From Rhodospirillales bacterium RIFCSPLOWO2_12_FULL_67_15 (GTDB taxonomy: Bacteria; Pseudomonadota; Alphaproteobacteria; Rhodospirillales; 2-12-FULL-67-15), in the NCBI GenBank assembly GCA_001830475.1, contig MIAC01000015.1, positions 1 through 6,181 on the forward strand: a DNA stretch of 6,181 nucleotides. Reading direction: 5' to 3'. A program made the position numbers and the translations under genes. The notes beneath the pieces were generated by a model that did no database searches, had not been told where the DNA came from, and worked only from the letters and a program-made list of their open reading frames with translations. Positions 1 through 6,181 of the stretch are shown piece after piece; position 1 is the first letter of the stretch, and every line of letters starts with the position of its first letter.

Positions 1-368
1 TGTTCGGGCGCATCGCCGCGGGAACGCCGATCGAGGCGCTCCGGGACACCGCGACCATCGAGGTGCCCGGCGCGCTCTTGGGCGCGGGCGAGCACTACGC
101 CCTCGAGGTCGACGGCGATTCCATGATCGAGGCCGGAATCCTCGACGGCGACACCGCCATCGTGCGGCGCTGCGATACCGCCGACAACGGAACCATCGTC
201 GTCGCCCTGATCGAGGGCGACAACGAGGTGACGCTGAAACGGATCCGCCGCCGCGGCGCCTCGATCGCGCTCGAGCCCGCCAACCGCACCTACGAGACCC
301 GCATCTTCGGGCCCGACCAGGTCAAGGTCCAGGGCCGCCTCGTCGGCTTGATCCGCCGCTACGATTGA
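1..368 (+). CDS. lexA: LexA SOS repressor, C-terminal part (5' end outside window)
   Basis: This is the autoproteolytic C-terminal domain of LexA, which represses SOS genes until RecA filaments on single-stranded DNA stimulate its self-cleavage. The frame is open from base 3, giving 121 visible residues. The N-terminal winged-helix DNA-binding domain and the start lie upstream of the window. Three hallmarks are visible. The Ala-Gly cleavage site is in GRIAAG (codons 18-20 and 21-23). The nucleophilic serine is in DGDSM (Ser codon 120-122). The catalytic lysine is in EVTLKRI (Lys codon 237-239). The ending LVGLIRRYD is typical of the family. All residues needed for self-cleavage are present, so the domain looks functional. 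The SOS operator expected in front of lexA would be outside the window. The next gene on the same strand starts 70 bases downstream with no obvious terminator between. Confidence 0.97.
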   Translation, partial: FGRIAAGTPIEALRDTATIEVPGALLGAGEHYALEVDGDSMIEAGILDGDTAIVRRCDTADNGTIVVALIEGDNEVTLKRIRRRGASIALEPANRTYETRIFGPDQVKVQGRLVGLIRRYD

Positions 369-438
369 GCGATTCGCTGCTCGACAGCGTGGGGAATGGT
401 AGAGATTGAACCGCTTGATAGCATAGGGAGGCAAACCA
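369..438 (+). promoter_or_regulatory. lexA-methyltransferase spacer with strong ribosome binding site
   Basis: This spacer separates lexA from the methyltransferase gene and probably holds the left edge of the acquired cassette. A near-perfect Shine-Dalgarno sequence, AGGGAGG (425-431), sits 7 bases before the ATG at 439 and fixes that start. A TTGACA-like hexamer, TCGACA (381-386), is present but has no good -10 partner at normal spacing, so I do not call a promoter. A short inverted repeat, AGCG-ATT-CGCT (368-378), overlaps the lexA stop but lacks a T-run, so it is not a convincing terminator. Read-through from lexA into the cassette is therefore possible. Confidence 0.5.
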
Positions 439-1483
439 ATGACTTTGGAGATTGTTGCGCTGGATCGCATCACGGATGCGGTTCCGAAATATCATCCAAA
501 GAGTAACCCCGATAAGCAGTCTCGCGCGGCGACCAAAAAGACAGAGCCCCATGAGCTTTACAAAATTCATCTTGCCGACGCATTCGCGTGGCTCGAGTCA
601 TGCGAGCCGCAATCGATCCACGCGATCGTGACGGACCCGCCCTACGGACTCAAAGAATACAGCGACGCCGAGAAGAAGAAGCTCCGCAAGGGGCGCGGGG
701 GCGTTTGGCGCATAACCCCCATCGTTCGACGGTTGCAAGCGAAGCCCTATCCCAAGATTCACCGTCTTGGACGAAACCGATCTTTTTGCCTTGCGCGCTT
801 TCTTCGAGAAATTTGGACGATTTGCCATTCGCGCCCTGGTTCCCGGCGGTCATGTCATGATCGCCACTAATCCGTTGCTGTCTCATGTGGTCTATCTGCC
901 ATTGATCGAGGCTGGGTTCGAGAAGCGGGGCGAAATCATCCGCCTGGTGCAAACGCTGCGGGGCGGTGACCGGCCCAAAAACGCGCACGATGAATTCAGC
1001 GGCGTCAGCGTCATGCCGCGTTCCAGTTGGGAACCGTGGGGCTTGTTTAGAAAGCCCTGCGAAGGGCGCGTGCAGGACAATCTCAGGAAATGGGGAGTCG
1101 GTGGTCTCCGTAGAATTTCCGAGGACGAGCCGTTTACGGACGTAATCCGCTCCGCGCCTACGCGGCCGGAGGAACGGAAAATCGCGCCTCATCCTTCCCT
1201 CAAGCCGCAGGCATTCATGCGGCAGATCGTACGCGCCGCCCTTCCGTTGGGTCGGGGGGTTGTTCTCGATCCATTTATGGGCGCTGGGTCAACGATTGCC
1301 GCCGCGAGAGCAATTGGTTATCAGAGCATCGGAATCGAACAGGACCCGGCCTATTTCCGCATCGCCCAAAAAGCGATCCCCGGGCTTGCTCAATTGAAGG
1401 TCAACGGTGCATCATCCGCTAATGGTTCCGCCGGGGGAAATAGTGTCGCTACCAAAAGACCTAAAGCCGATTCACATCAGTAA
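439..1483 (+). pseudogene. Beta-class DNA methyltransferase (N6-adenine/N4-cytosine type), frameshifted
   Basis: The gene encodes an S-adenosylmethionine-dependent DNA methyltransferase, likely the protective half of a type II restriction-modification pair. The catalytic motif IV, TDPPYG, is at residues 65-70 (Asp codon 634-636) in the first frame. The SAM-binding motif I, DPFMGAGST, lies near the C-terminus in the next frame (Phe codon 1274-1276), preceded by HPSLKPQAF. Motif IV before motif I is the beta-class order. DPPY fits N6-adenine better than N4-cytosine, but this is not decisive. The first frame stops at 870 after 143 codons. The homologous reading passes from GGVWRITP to SFDG if one C of the run at 716-720 is removed, giving a single frame of 347 residues. 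The 3' part has only a TTG (767) and no ribosome binding site, so an independent second protein is unlikely. Base composition is lower in G+C than the neighbours. The start at 439 is supported by AGGGAGG. The 3' end overlaps the nuclease gene. The family call is firm. Whether the break is real or a sequencing error is unknown. Confidence 0.85.
716..720 (+). other. Frameshift site in methyltransferase gene (C5 run)
   Basis: Five consecutive Cs read as ACC CCC ATC in the upstream frame. Downstream homology-like sequence (SFDGCKRSPIPRFTVLDETD) continues in the +1 frame. Deleting one C restores one uninterrupted frame, WRITPSFDG, through the whole methyltransferase. The downstream frame meets a stop (TAA, 713-715) just upstream of this point, so the crossover must lie at or after 713, consistent with the C run. 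A homopolymer is where both sequencing errors and replication slippage happen. Confidence 0.75.
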
Positions 1484-2048
1484 AGCGGTTAACTTCATCG
1501 AGACGCAAACCACTGATCTGGTTGACCTGTATTACGAGCAAGCCAATGTTTTCAGTGGGATCGTGGGTATCTTTGGCGTCAAAGCACTCGATGCGATAAG
1601 CCCATACAAGAAGCACAAGCACCCTGACGTTGCCCAGCAACGCTTCCCCGATCTGTCGCTAGGCGGAAAGCTGAATCCGCCCTCTCATCTCGCACTCGAA
1701 TCGAAGGGGAGCACTCGCCCGTGGGCGATCCAATCGCATTACGATCATCCGGGGTGGTATGTGGTCTGGCGCTATTTGGTGGACCCCACAAGGACGATCA
1801 AAGCTGATCGGCCGGTGGTCATTTGGCGTGTCGATGTTGTCTATCTCGACAAGAAAGATTGGAAATACGAAGGAAGCACAGCCGGCGCCGGGGGTGGCGG
1901 TCGAACCCATACCTTCGGTCTACGTCTCCCCGCTCAGAAACTTCGTGACGCCGCAGCGTTTACTCTGCCAGGCATCGTACTACGCGGAGGCAAGCCAATT
2001 CTCGCTGAAACCGCAGCTAAGTCCAGGTTGCGAAAATCAAGTTTATAA
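1443..2048 (+). CDS. Probable PD-(D/E)XK type II restriction endonuclease
   Basis: This small soluble protein of 201 residues is encoded directly behind, and overlapping, a DNA methyltransferase gene, the classical layout of a type II restriction-modification pair. I do not recognise the specificity family by name. The sequence offers a plausible PD-(D/E)XK nuclease core: Pro-Asp in FPDLSLGG (Asp codon 1650-1652), then 15 residues, then Glu-Ser-Lys in ALESKGSTR (codons 1698-1706). An upstream helix with a glutamate (YYEQANVF) precedes them. A Gly-rich loop followed by RTHTFGLR lies nearer the C-terminus. There is no signal peptide or membrane segment. The start is uncertain. GTG 1443 follows GGGGGA (1433-1438) closely. 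GTG 1407 has AAGG (1397-1400) six bases upstream and would add 12 residues. ATG 1422 is a third option. All three overlap the methyltransferase end, suggesting translational coupling. G+C is low like its partner. The stop is 3 bases from the convergent comEC stop. The nuclease role is inferred from motif and context. Confidence 0.65.
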   Translation: MSLPKDLKPIHISKAVNFIETQTTDLVDLYYEQANVFSGIVGIFGVKALDAISPYKKHKHPDVAQQRFPDLSLGGKLNPPSHLALESKGSTRPWAIQSHYDHPGWYVVWRYLVDPTRTIKADRPVVIWRVDVVYLDKKDWKYEGSTAGAGGGGRTHTFGLRLPAQKLRDAAAFTLPGIVLRGGKPILAETAAKSRLRKSSL

Positions 2049-2051
2049 ATC

Positions 2052-4286
2052 CTACTCCTCCCCGCCGTCGTCTTCGGATTCGTCTACGGGCGTTGGCGGC
2101 GCGGTCGCGGGCGCGCGGCGCGGATAACGTTCGGAGGGCCTCAAAACCCACGGCCGGTTCCCGCGTTCATCGTTGACCGCTTTGACCGTGATGCCGTCGG
2201 CTCCGATCCAGACCGCGTGCGCGCCCTTGGCGCGCAAGTCGCCGCGGTCGATCACGGCCGCGGCGCCGGCGCACAGGCGCTTGGCCGGGACCGTGCTCAC
2301 CACCAATTCCGCGCGCGCGCAATCCTCGATTAGCGCGCCGCGGTCGCGCACCAGGGCGACCGCGCGGCCATGAGCGCGCACGACGCAGCCCATACGGTCG
2401 CAGCGCAAGCGCCCCGCATCGTCCGCCTCCCCCGGCCTCGGCCAGGCCGCCGCCTCGCCCTCCTCCACGCCGGAAAGCCTCAGCCACGCCTCCCGGCTGA
2501 GGCGATTCCCGCGCGGTACCGAGACCGCGAGCGATCCATCCGCGGTGCGCACGGCGAGAAGCCGGCCCTCGCCGTCGACCAGAATGTCGGGGGGCGCGGT
2601 CAGCAAGGCGCTACCCAGCCCCGCAATCAGGGGGGCCACGCCGGCGAGGCGCCAGTTCCGGCGCATCAGGCACAGCCATAGGCCGCCGGCAGTCGCAAGC
2701 CCGAGGCCCCAAAGGGGCATCGCCGGCGCCAGAATCCCGGCGCCGGGCCAGTCGGCGACCGCTTCGGCGACGGCGATCACGGCGTCCACCCCGAATCCCA
2801 TCGGCCGGAGCGCCAGCGCCTCGAGTCCGAACGGCATCAGCGCGAACGCCAGCACCGCCCACGGCATGATCCAGAAACTCGTCAACGGCACCGCGATCAT
2901 GTTGGCGGCCAAGCCGTAAACGGCGAAGCGGTTGAAGTGATAGACGGCGAACGGCGTGGTCGCGGCGGTGGCGACGAGCGACGATACGGCGACGGCGACG
3001 AAAACCCCGACCAGGTTCCCGGCCCACCCGGAGCGCTCGGATGGCGTTTGGATCTCGCCCTTCCATTCATAGACGGCGATCAAGGCGGCGACCGCGGCGA
3101 ACGACATCTGGAACCCGGGATTGAGCAGGCTTTCCGGCTGGACGAGAAGGATCGCGGCCGCCGCCCAGGCGAGCGTGCGCATGGTGAGCGCGCGGCGGTC
3201 GGCCAGCACCGCCACCATCACCAGCCCGACCATGATGAACGAACGCTGGGTAGGCGCGGCCATGCCCGCCAAGGCCGCATAGGCGAGCGTGCCGGGAATG
3301 GCGACGGCGGCGGTCCACTTCTTGATCGGAAAATTGAGCGCGAGCGGCGGCACCAGCGCCAAAACCGCGCGCAGGCCCACGAACAGGATCGCCGCGACTA
3401 GGCCGACGTGCAGCCCGGAGATGGAAAGCAGGTGCACGAGGCCCGAATCGCGCATCGCCGTGTTGACCGAAGCCGGGATGGCCGACCGGTCGCCGGTCAT
3501 CAGCGCCGCGGCGACGGCCCCGCCGGAGCCGGGCAAGGTTGTCCGGATGCGGAGCGTCAAGTCCTGGCGCAGCCGTTCGAGGCCGCGCCAGAATTCGCCC
3601 TCGCCGCCGGGCCCATCCTCGGCGCGCGCGGTCCGCGTGACGCCGCCGACGACGAATCCGACCGCGCCGAGCGAGCGGAAATAGGCGTGACGCTGGAAGT
3701 CGAACGCGCCGGGCGCCGACGGCGCGGGCGGCGGCGACAGCATGGCCCGCGCCGCGATCCAGTCGCCGGGCACCAAGGACTCCGCCGGCAGGCGTTTCAG
3801 GCGCAGCCGGACGTACTCCGGCGTGCGCTCCGGCGCGATCAGGCTCGAGCGAACGCGCTCGAGCGTGATTCGCGCGCCCTCGCCCGCCGGGAGCGTCTCC
3901 ACCAGAACGACCCTGCCGTTCAAGGAAACCGGGCCCGTCTTTTGCTCCAGCACCGGCGCGGCCACGCTCGCCGTCCGAACCTGGGCCGCCGCAAAACCGA
4001 TCGCGGCGGCGATGAGCGCGCTTGCGGCGACGCGACCGAGCCCGGCTTGCGAGGTCATCGGCGCGGCGGCCATGACCCCGCCCGCCAGGACAAGCGGCAG
4101 GGCGCCTGTCCACCACGCGGGCTCCGAAGAAAGGGCGAAATAAATACCGATCCCGACGCCGAGGAAAACCGGAAGCCAGAGAGCGAGCCGGTCTTGTTCC
4201 TCGGACAAGAGCTTTTCCGCGACGCGTCCGACCCCGGCGAAAGGGTTAACGCCCGCACGCGAAGGTTTTTCCGGGGATTCGGCCAT
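2052..4286 (-). CDS. comEC: ComEC/Rec2-type DNA uptake channel protein
   Basis: This polytopic inner-membrane protein of 744 residues belongs to the ComEC/Rec2 family, which carries single-stranded DNA across the cytoplasmic membrane during natural transformation. Domains in order are: hydrophobic segments around residues 34-52, 60-75 and 85-101; a soluble beta-rich OB-like region at about 115-215 (SLNGRVVLVE onward); and the Competence domain at about 240-545 with many membrane helices. Signature motifs are ALMTGDRSAIP (261-271), HLLSISGLHVGL (285-296, bases 3399-3434), PTQRSF and NPGFQMSF. A soluble C-terminal region (about 565-725) contains CDRMGCVV, EDC and VIDRGDL. It lacks the HxHxDH zinc motif of the metallo-beta-lactamase-like tail found in Bacillus-type ComEC. 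My recollection is that such degenerate tails are usual in alphaproteobacteria. The ATG at 4286 has no clear Shine-Dalgarno sequence, but length and N-terminus fit the family. The gene diverges from gltX and converges on the nuclease gene. Long open frames on its opposite strand are composition artefacts. The family is certain; actual competence of the host is not shown. Confidence 0.95.
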   Translation of the reverse strand: MAESPEKPSRAGVNPFAGVGRVAEKLLSEEQDRLALWLPVFLGVGIGIYFALSSEPAWWTGALPLVLAGGVMAAAPMTSQAGLGRVAASALIAAAIGFAAAQVRTASVAAPVLEQKTGPVSLNGRVVLVETLPAGEGARITLERVRSSLIAPERTPEYVRLRLKRLPAESLVPGDWIAARAMLSPPPAPSAPGAFDFQRHAYFRSLGAVGFVVGGVTRTARAEDGPGGEGEFWRGLERLRQDLTLRIRTTLPGSGGAVAAALMTGDRSAIPASVNTAMRDSGLVHLLSISGLHVGLVAAILFVGLRAVLALVPPLALNFPIKKWTAAVAIPGTLAYAALAGMAAPTQRSFIMVGLVMVAVLADRRALTMRTLAWAAAAILLVQPESLLNPGFQMSFAAVAALIAVYEWKGEIQTPSERSGWAGNLVGVFVAVAVSSLVATAATTPFAVYHFNRFAVYGLAANMIAVPLTSFWIMPWAVLAFALMPFGLEALALRPMGFGVDAVIAVAEAVADWPGAGILAPAMPLWGLGLATAGGLWLCLMRRNWRLAGVAPLIAGLGSALLTAPPDILVDGEGRLLAVRTADGSLAVSVPRGNRLSREAWLRLSGVEEGEAAAWPRPGEADDAGRLRCDRMGCVVRAHGRAVALVRDRGALIEDCARAELVVSTVPAKRLCAGAAAVIDRGDLRAKGAHAVWIGADGITVKAVNDERGNRPWVLRPSERYPRRAPATAPPTPVDESEDDGGEE

Positions 4287-4380
4287 GCTGCACGTGCTAA
4301 GATACTATGATAGAAATGATGGCGGAATCCTGGGCCGCCGAGCGTCATCCTCATTCTAGCCAAGGTCGATCCGACTCGCC
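4287..4380. promoter_or_regulatory. Divergent comEC/gltX intergenic region, likely both promoters
   Basis: These 94 bases separate the two divergent start codons and must hold the comEC promoter and probably that of gltX-gltA. An AT-rich patch at about 4298-4320 stands out in the GC-rich surroundings. It contains TATGAT (4306-4311), one mismatch from a -10 hexamer for gltX, and on the other strand TATCAT, but neither has a good -35 partner. Two small inverted repeats occur: GCACGTGC (4290-4297) and CTAT-G-ATAG (4305-4313). A GAATC (4325-4329) matches the GANTC site methylated by CcrM in many alphaproteobacteria. No good ribosome binding site is visible for gltX; AAGG at 4362-4365 is 15 bases from the ATG. 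The exact promoter positions are guesses. Confidence 0.4.
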
Positions 4381-5814
4381 ATGAAGGTCGTGACCCGTTT
4401 CGCGCCGTCGCCCACCGGCTACCTCCACATTGGCGGGGCCCGGACGGCGTTGTTCAATTGGTTGTTCGCCCGGCATCACCGGCGTCACGGCGCCGGCGGC
4501 ACCTTCCTCCTTCGGATCGAGGACACCGACCGCGCCCGCTCCACGCCCGAGGCGCTTGCCGCGATCATCGACGGGCTCCGCTGGCTCGGGCTCGAGTGGG
4601 ACGGCGAACCGATCTCCCAGTTCGCCCGGCGCGAGGGTCACGCCGAAGCGGCGCGCGAGCTGCTCGCGGCCGGCCGCGCCTATCGCTGTTATTGCACGCC
4701 CGGGGAGCTCGAGGAGATGCGCGCCAAGGCCCGGCGCGAAGGCCGGCCCGTCCGCTACGACGGCCGCTGGCGCGACCGGGACCCCGCCCTGGCGCCGGCC
4801 GGGGTCGCGCCCACCATCCGGCTCAAGGCGCCGAGCGGGGGCGAAACGGTCGTGGAAGATCTCGTGCAAGGCGAGGTGCGCGTCGCCAACGCCCAGCTCG
4901 ACGACATGGTGCTGCTGCGCGGCGACGGGACGCCGACGTACATGCTGGCGGTGGTGGTGGACGACCACGCCATGGGAATCACCCACGTCATTCGCGGCGA
5001 CGACCATCTCACCAACACGTTCCGCCAGGTGCAGCTCTATCGAGCTTTCGACTGGGAAGTGCCGCGCTTCGCCCACATTCCGCTCATTCACGGCCCGGAC
5101 GGGACCAAGCTTTCCAAGCGCCACGGCGCGCTTGGGCTAGAGGCCTACCGCGACATGGGCTACCTTCCCGAGGCGCTGCGCAACTACCTCCTCCGTCTCG
5201 GCTGGGGGCATGGCGATGCCGAAATCATCGGCGACGACCAGGCGATCGAATGGTTCGATCTTTCCGGCGTCGGCCGCGCGCCAGCCCGCTTCGATTTCGC
5301 GAAGCTCGATTCGCTCAACGGCCATTACCTGCGCCGAGCGGACGATGCCCGGCTTTTGGAACTGATCGCGCCCCGGGTCGAGAAAATCGCCGGCGCCCCC
5401 CTTGCGCCCTTAGGCCGCGCGCGCCTTAAGCGCGGCATGGGCGGGCTCAAGGAACGGGCCAAGACCTTGCGCGAGCTCGCCGACGGCGCCGCTTTCTACG
5501 CCCGATCCCGGCCGCTGCCGATTTCGGCCAAGGCGGCAGAGCTGCTCGCCGGCGCCGAGGAGCGCCTGAATCGCCTGGCGGCGGCGCTCGCGGCGGAACC
5601 CGACTGGACGGTCGCGGCGCTGGAAGCGTCGGTTCGCCGGTTTGCCGAGGCCGAGGGCGTGAAGCTGAACCAGGTGGCGCAGCCGGTGCGCGCCGCGCTC
5701 ACCGGCGAGGGCGTTTCGCCGCCGATCTTCGAGGTGATGGCCGTTCTCGGGCGCGACGAATCCCTCGGCCGTATCGAGGACGCGTTGAACAAGAATACGG
5801 TCGCCGTCGCGTGA
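4381..5814 (+). CDS. gltX: Glutamyl-tRNA synthetase
   Basis: This class I aminoacyl-tRNA synthetase attaches glutamate to tRNA(Glu) in the cytoplasm using ATP. Its 477 residues match the usual bacterial GluRS length. The N-terminal Rossmann catalytic domain opens with [20 protein letters not shown], where HIGG at residues 16-19 is the HIGH motif. IEDTDRARS (46-54) and RGDDHLTNT (205-213) are further GluRS signatures. [10 protein letters not shown] carries the KMSKS-type loop (KLSKR, 243-247). The C-terminal helical anticodon-binding region runs from about 320 to 477. CYC at 103-105 would be half of the zinc site of E. coli GluRS, but the second half is YDGRWRD without Cys/His ligands, so zinc is probably not bound. 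Many alphaproteobacteria have two GluRS paralogues and use GatCAB for Gln-tRNA. Whether this copy also charges tRNA(Gln) cannot be read from sequence alone. The start at 4381 places the catalytic motif at the usual distance from the N-terminus despite a weak ribosome binding site. gltA follows after 48 bases on the same strand, possibly co-transcribed. Confidence 0.97.
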   Translation: MKVVTRFAPSPTGYLHIGGARTALFNWLFARHHRRHGAGGTFLLRIEDTDRARSTPEALAAIIDGLRWLGLEWDGEPISQFARREGHAEAARELLAAGRAYRCYCTPGELEEMRAKARREGRPVRYDGRWRDRDPALAPAGVAPTIRLKAPSGGETVVEDLVQGEVRVANAQLDDMVLLRGDGTPTYMLAVVVDDHAMGITHVIRGDDHLTNTFRQVQLYRAFDWEVPRFAHIPLIHGPDGTKLSKRHGALGLEAYRDMGYLPEALRNYLLRLGWGHGDAEIIGDDQAIEWFDLSGVGRAPARFDFAKLDSLNGHYLRRADDARLLELIAPRVEKIAGAPLAPLGRARLKRGMGGLKERAKTLRELADGAAFYARSRPLPISAKAAELLAGAEERLNRLAAALAAEPDWTVAALEASVRRFAEAEGVKLNQVAQPVRAALTGEGVSPPIFEVMAVLGRDESLGRIEDALNKNTVAVA

Positions 5815-5848
5815 TCCACCCCCTCTCGGCGATCGCTTGATCTTTATT

Positions 5849-5855
5849 GAAGGAG
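5849..5855 (+). promoter_or_regulatory. Ribosome binding site of gltA
   Basis: GAAGGAG lies 7 bases before the ATG at 5863, an almost ideal Shine-Dalgarno sequence and spacing. It contrasts with the weak sites before gltX and comEC and suits a highly expressed central-metabolism gene. The 48-base gltX-gltA spacer shows no T-run terminator, so read-through from gltX is possible. Confidence 0.75.
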
Positions 5856-5862
5856 CAGAGCC

Positions 5863-6181
5863 ATGAACGAAGCCAAGACCAAGGACAAGACGGATTCCGT
5901 CACGCTGACGGACCACAAGACCGGAAAGTCGTTCGATTTTCCCGTCCTCAAGGGCAGTGTCGGGCCGGACGTGATCGACATCCGCAAGCTCTACGCCGCA
6001 ACGGGCTATTTCACCTACGATCCCGGCTTCACTTCGACCGGGAGCACCGAATCGAAGATCACCTTCATCGACGGCGACAAGGGCGTTTTGCTCTATCGCG
6101 GCTATCCGATCGACCAGTTGGCGGAGAAATCCGACTTCATGGAGGTCTGCTACCTGCTGCTCAACGGCGAATTGCCCAACG
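5863..6181 (+). CDS. gltA: Citrate synthase, N-terminal part (3' end outside window)
   Basis: This is the start of the TCA cycle enzyme that condenses acetyl-CoA with oxaloacetate to citrate. The frame is open from ATG 5863 to the window end, giving 106 residues of the roughly 430 expected. Recognisable type II (Gram-negative, hexameric, NADH-sensitive class) features are [19 protein letters not shown], then [19 protein letters not shown], then [20 protein letters not shown] and [11 protein letters not shown]. These match the small N-terminal beta domain and first helices of proteobacterial GltA. The catalytic His and Asp residues lie beyond the window. The start is firm because of the strong ribosome binding site and because the N-terminal charged stretch has normal length. 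The location directly behind gltX on the same strand is consistent with the conserved alphaproteobacterial order. Confidence 0.95.
   Translation, partial: MNEAKTKDKTDSVTLTDHKTGKSFDFPVLKGSVGPDVIDIRKLYAATGYFTYDPGFTSTGSTESKITFIDGDKGVLLYRGYPIDQLAEKSDFMEVCYLLLNGELPN

Noticed and set aside
367..382. Inverted repeat at the lexA stop as a terminator
   Set aside because: The stem is only 4 bases with a 3-base loop and no T-run follows.
767..1483. Independent second methyltransferase-like gene starting at TTG 767
   Set aside because: There is no ribosome binding site, it lacks the DPPY catalytic motif, and homology-like sequence continues upstream of the TTG in the same frame to the C5 run. It is the 3' part of one frameshifted gene.
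1759..2127. Plus-strand open frame of 122 codons overlapping the nuclease 3' end and the comEC 3' end
   Set aside because: It has no ribosome binding site and crosses two better-supported genes. The nuclease frame remains sensible to its own stop, so there is no sign of a second frameshift.
3067..4310. Long open frames on both strands inside comEC (for example 3408-4310 plus strand and 3067-4116 in another minus-strand frame)
   Set aside because: Their products are Arg/Gly/Ala-rich and low in complexity, as expected from high-G+C shadow frames, and the comEC frame has clear family motifs.
4452..4467. GTTC-N8-GTTC, resembling the alphaproteobacterial LexA box GTTC-N7-GTTC
   Set aside because: The spacing is one base too long and it lies inside the gltX coding region next to the HIGH motif, so it is most likely chance.
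4351..5124. 257-codon minus-strand open frame opposite gltX, and a 323-codon plus frame at 4458-5429
   Set aside because: Both are out-of-frame readings of a fully recognisable GluRS gene, with composition-driven proteins and no ribosome binding site support.
5829..5836. GCGATCGC palindrome between gltX and gltA as a terminator or operator
   Set aside because: It is an 8-base palindrome without loop or T-run, and such sequences are common in G+C-rich DNA.

Overview
The window looks like a chromosomal segment of a GC-rich alphaproteobacterium. The backbone genes run at roughly 70% G+C by eye. Their order, lexA - comEC (opposite strand) - gltX - gltA, is as far as I recall a conserved alphaproteobacterial neighbourhood. 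The style of the encoded proteins fits: a ComEC without a recognisable metallo-beta-lactamase active site, a GluRS with a YDGRWRD segment, and a type II citrate synthase. I cannot name a genus; a Rhodospirillales-like lineage is only a guess.

Layout. Positions 1-368 are the 3' two thirds of lexA, the SOS repressor, with its self-cleavage site and catalytic dyad intact. Positions 439-2048 hold a two-gene restriction-modification-like cassette on the same strand as lexA. First comes a beta-class (motif IV before motif I) DNA methyltransferase gene interrupted by a +1 frameshift at a run of five Cs (716-720). It overlaps a small intact gene for a probable PD-(D/E)XK restriction endonuclease. The cassette is clearly poorer in G+C (about 51% over 481-600, counted by hand) than its flanks (72% over 4501-4560). 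It ends 3 bases before the stop codon of comEC, which reads the other way (4286 to 2052). comEC and gltX diverge from a 94-base intergenic region. gltX (4381-5814) is complete and is followed after 48 bases by gltA (citrate synthase), which starts at 5863 with a strong ribosome binding site and runs off the window.

How the parts fit. lexA, comEC, gltX and gltA are housekeeping genes with unrelated jobs: the SOS response, the DNA uptake channel, Glu-tRNA charging and TCA cycle entry. The accessory part is the methyltransferase/nuclease pair between lexA and comEC. It is probably a horizontally acquired type II restriction-modification system. The main puzzle is that the protective methyltransferase is frameshifted while the nuclease frame is open. 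This suggests a sequencing error, an inactive nuclease, or expression by frameshifting or slippage. No RNA genes, CRISPR arrays, insertion sequences or convincing rho-independent terminators were seen.
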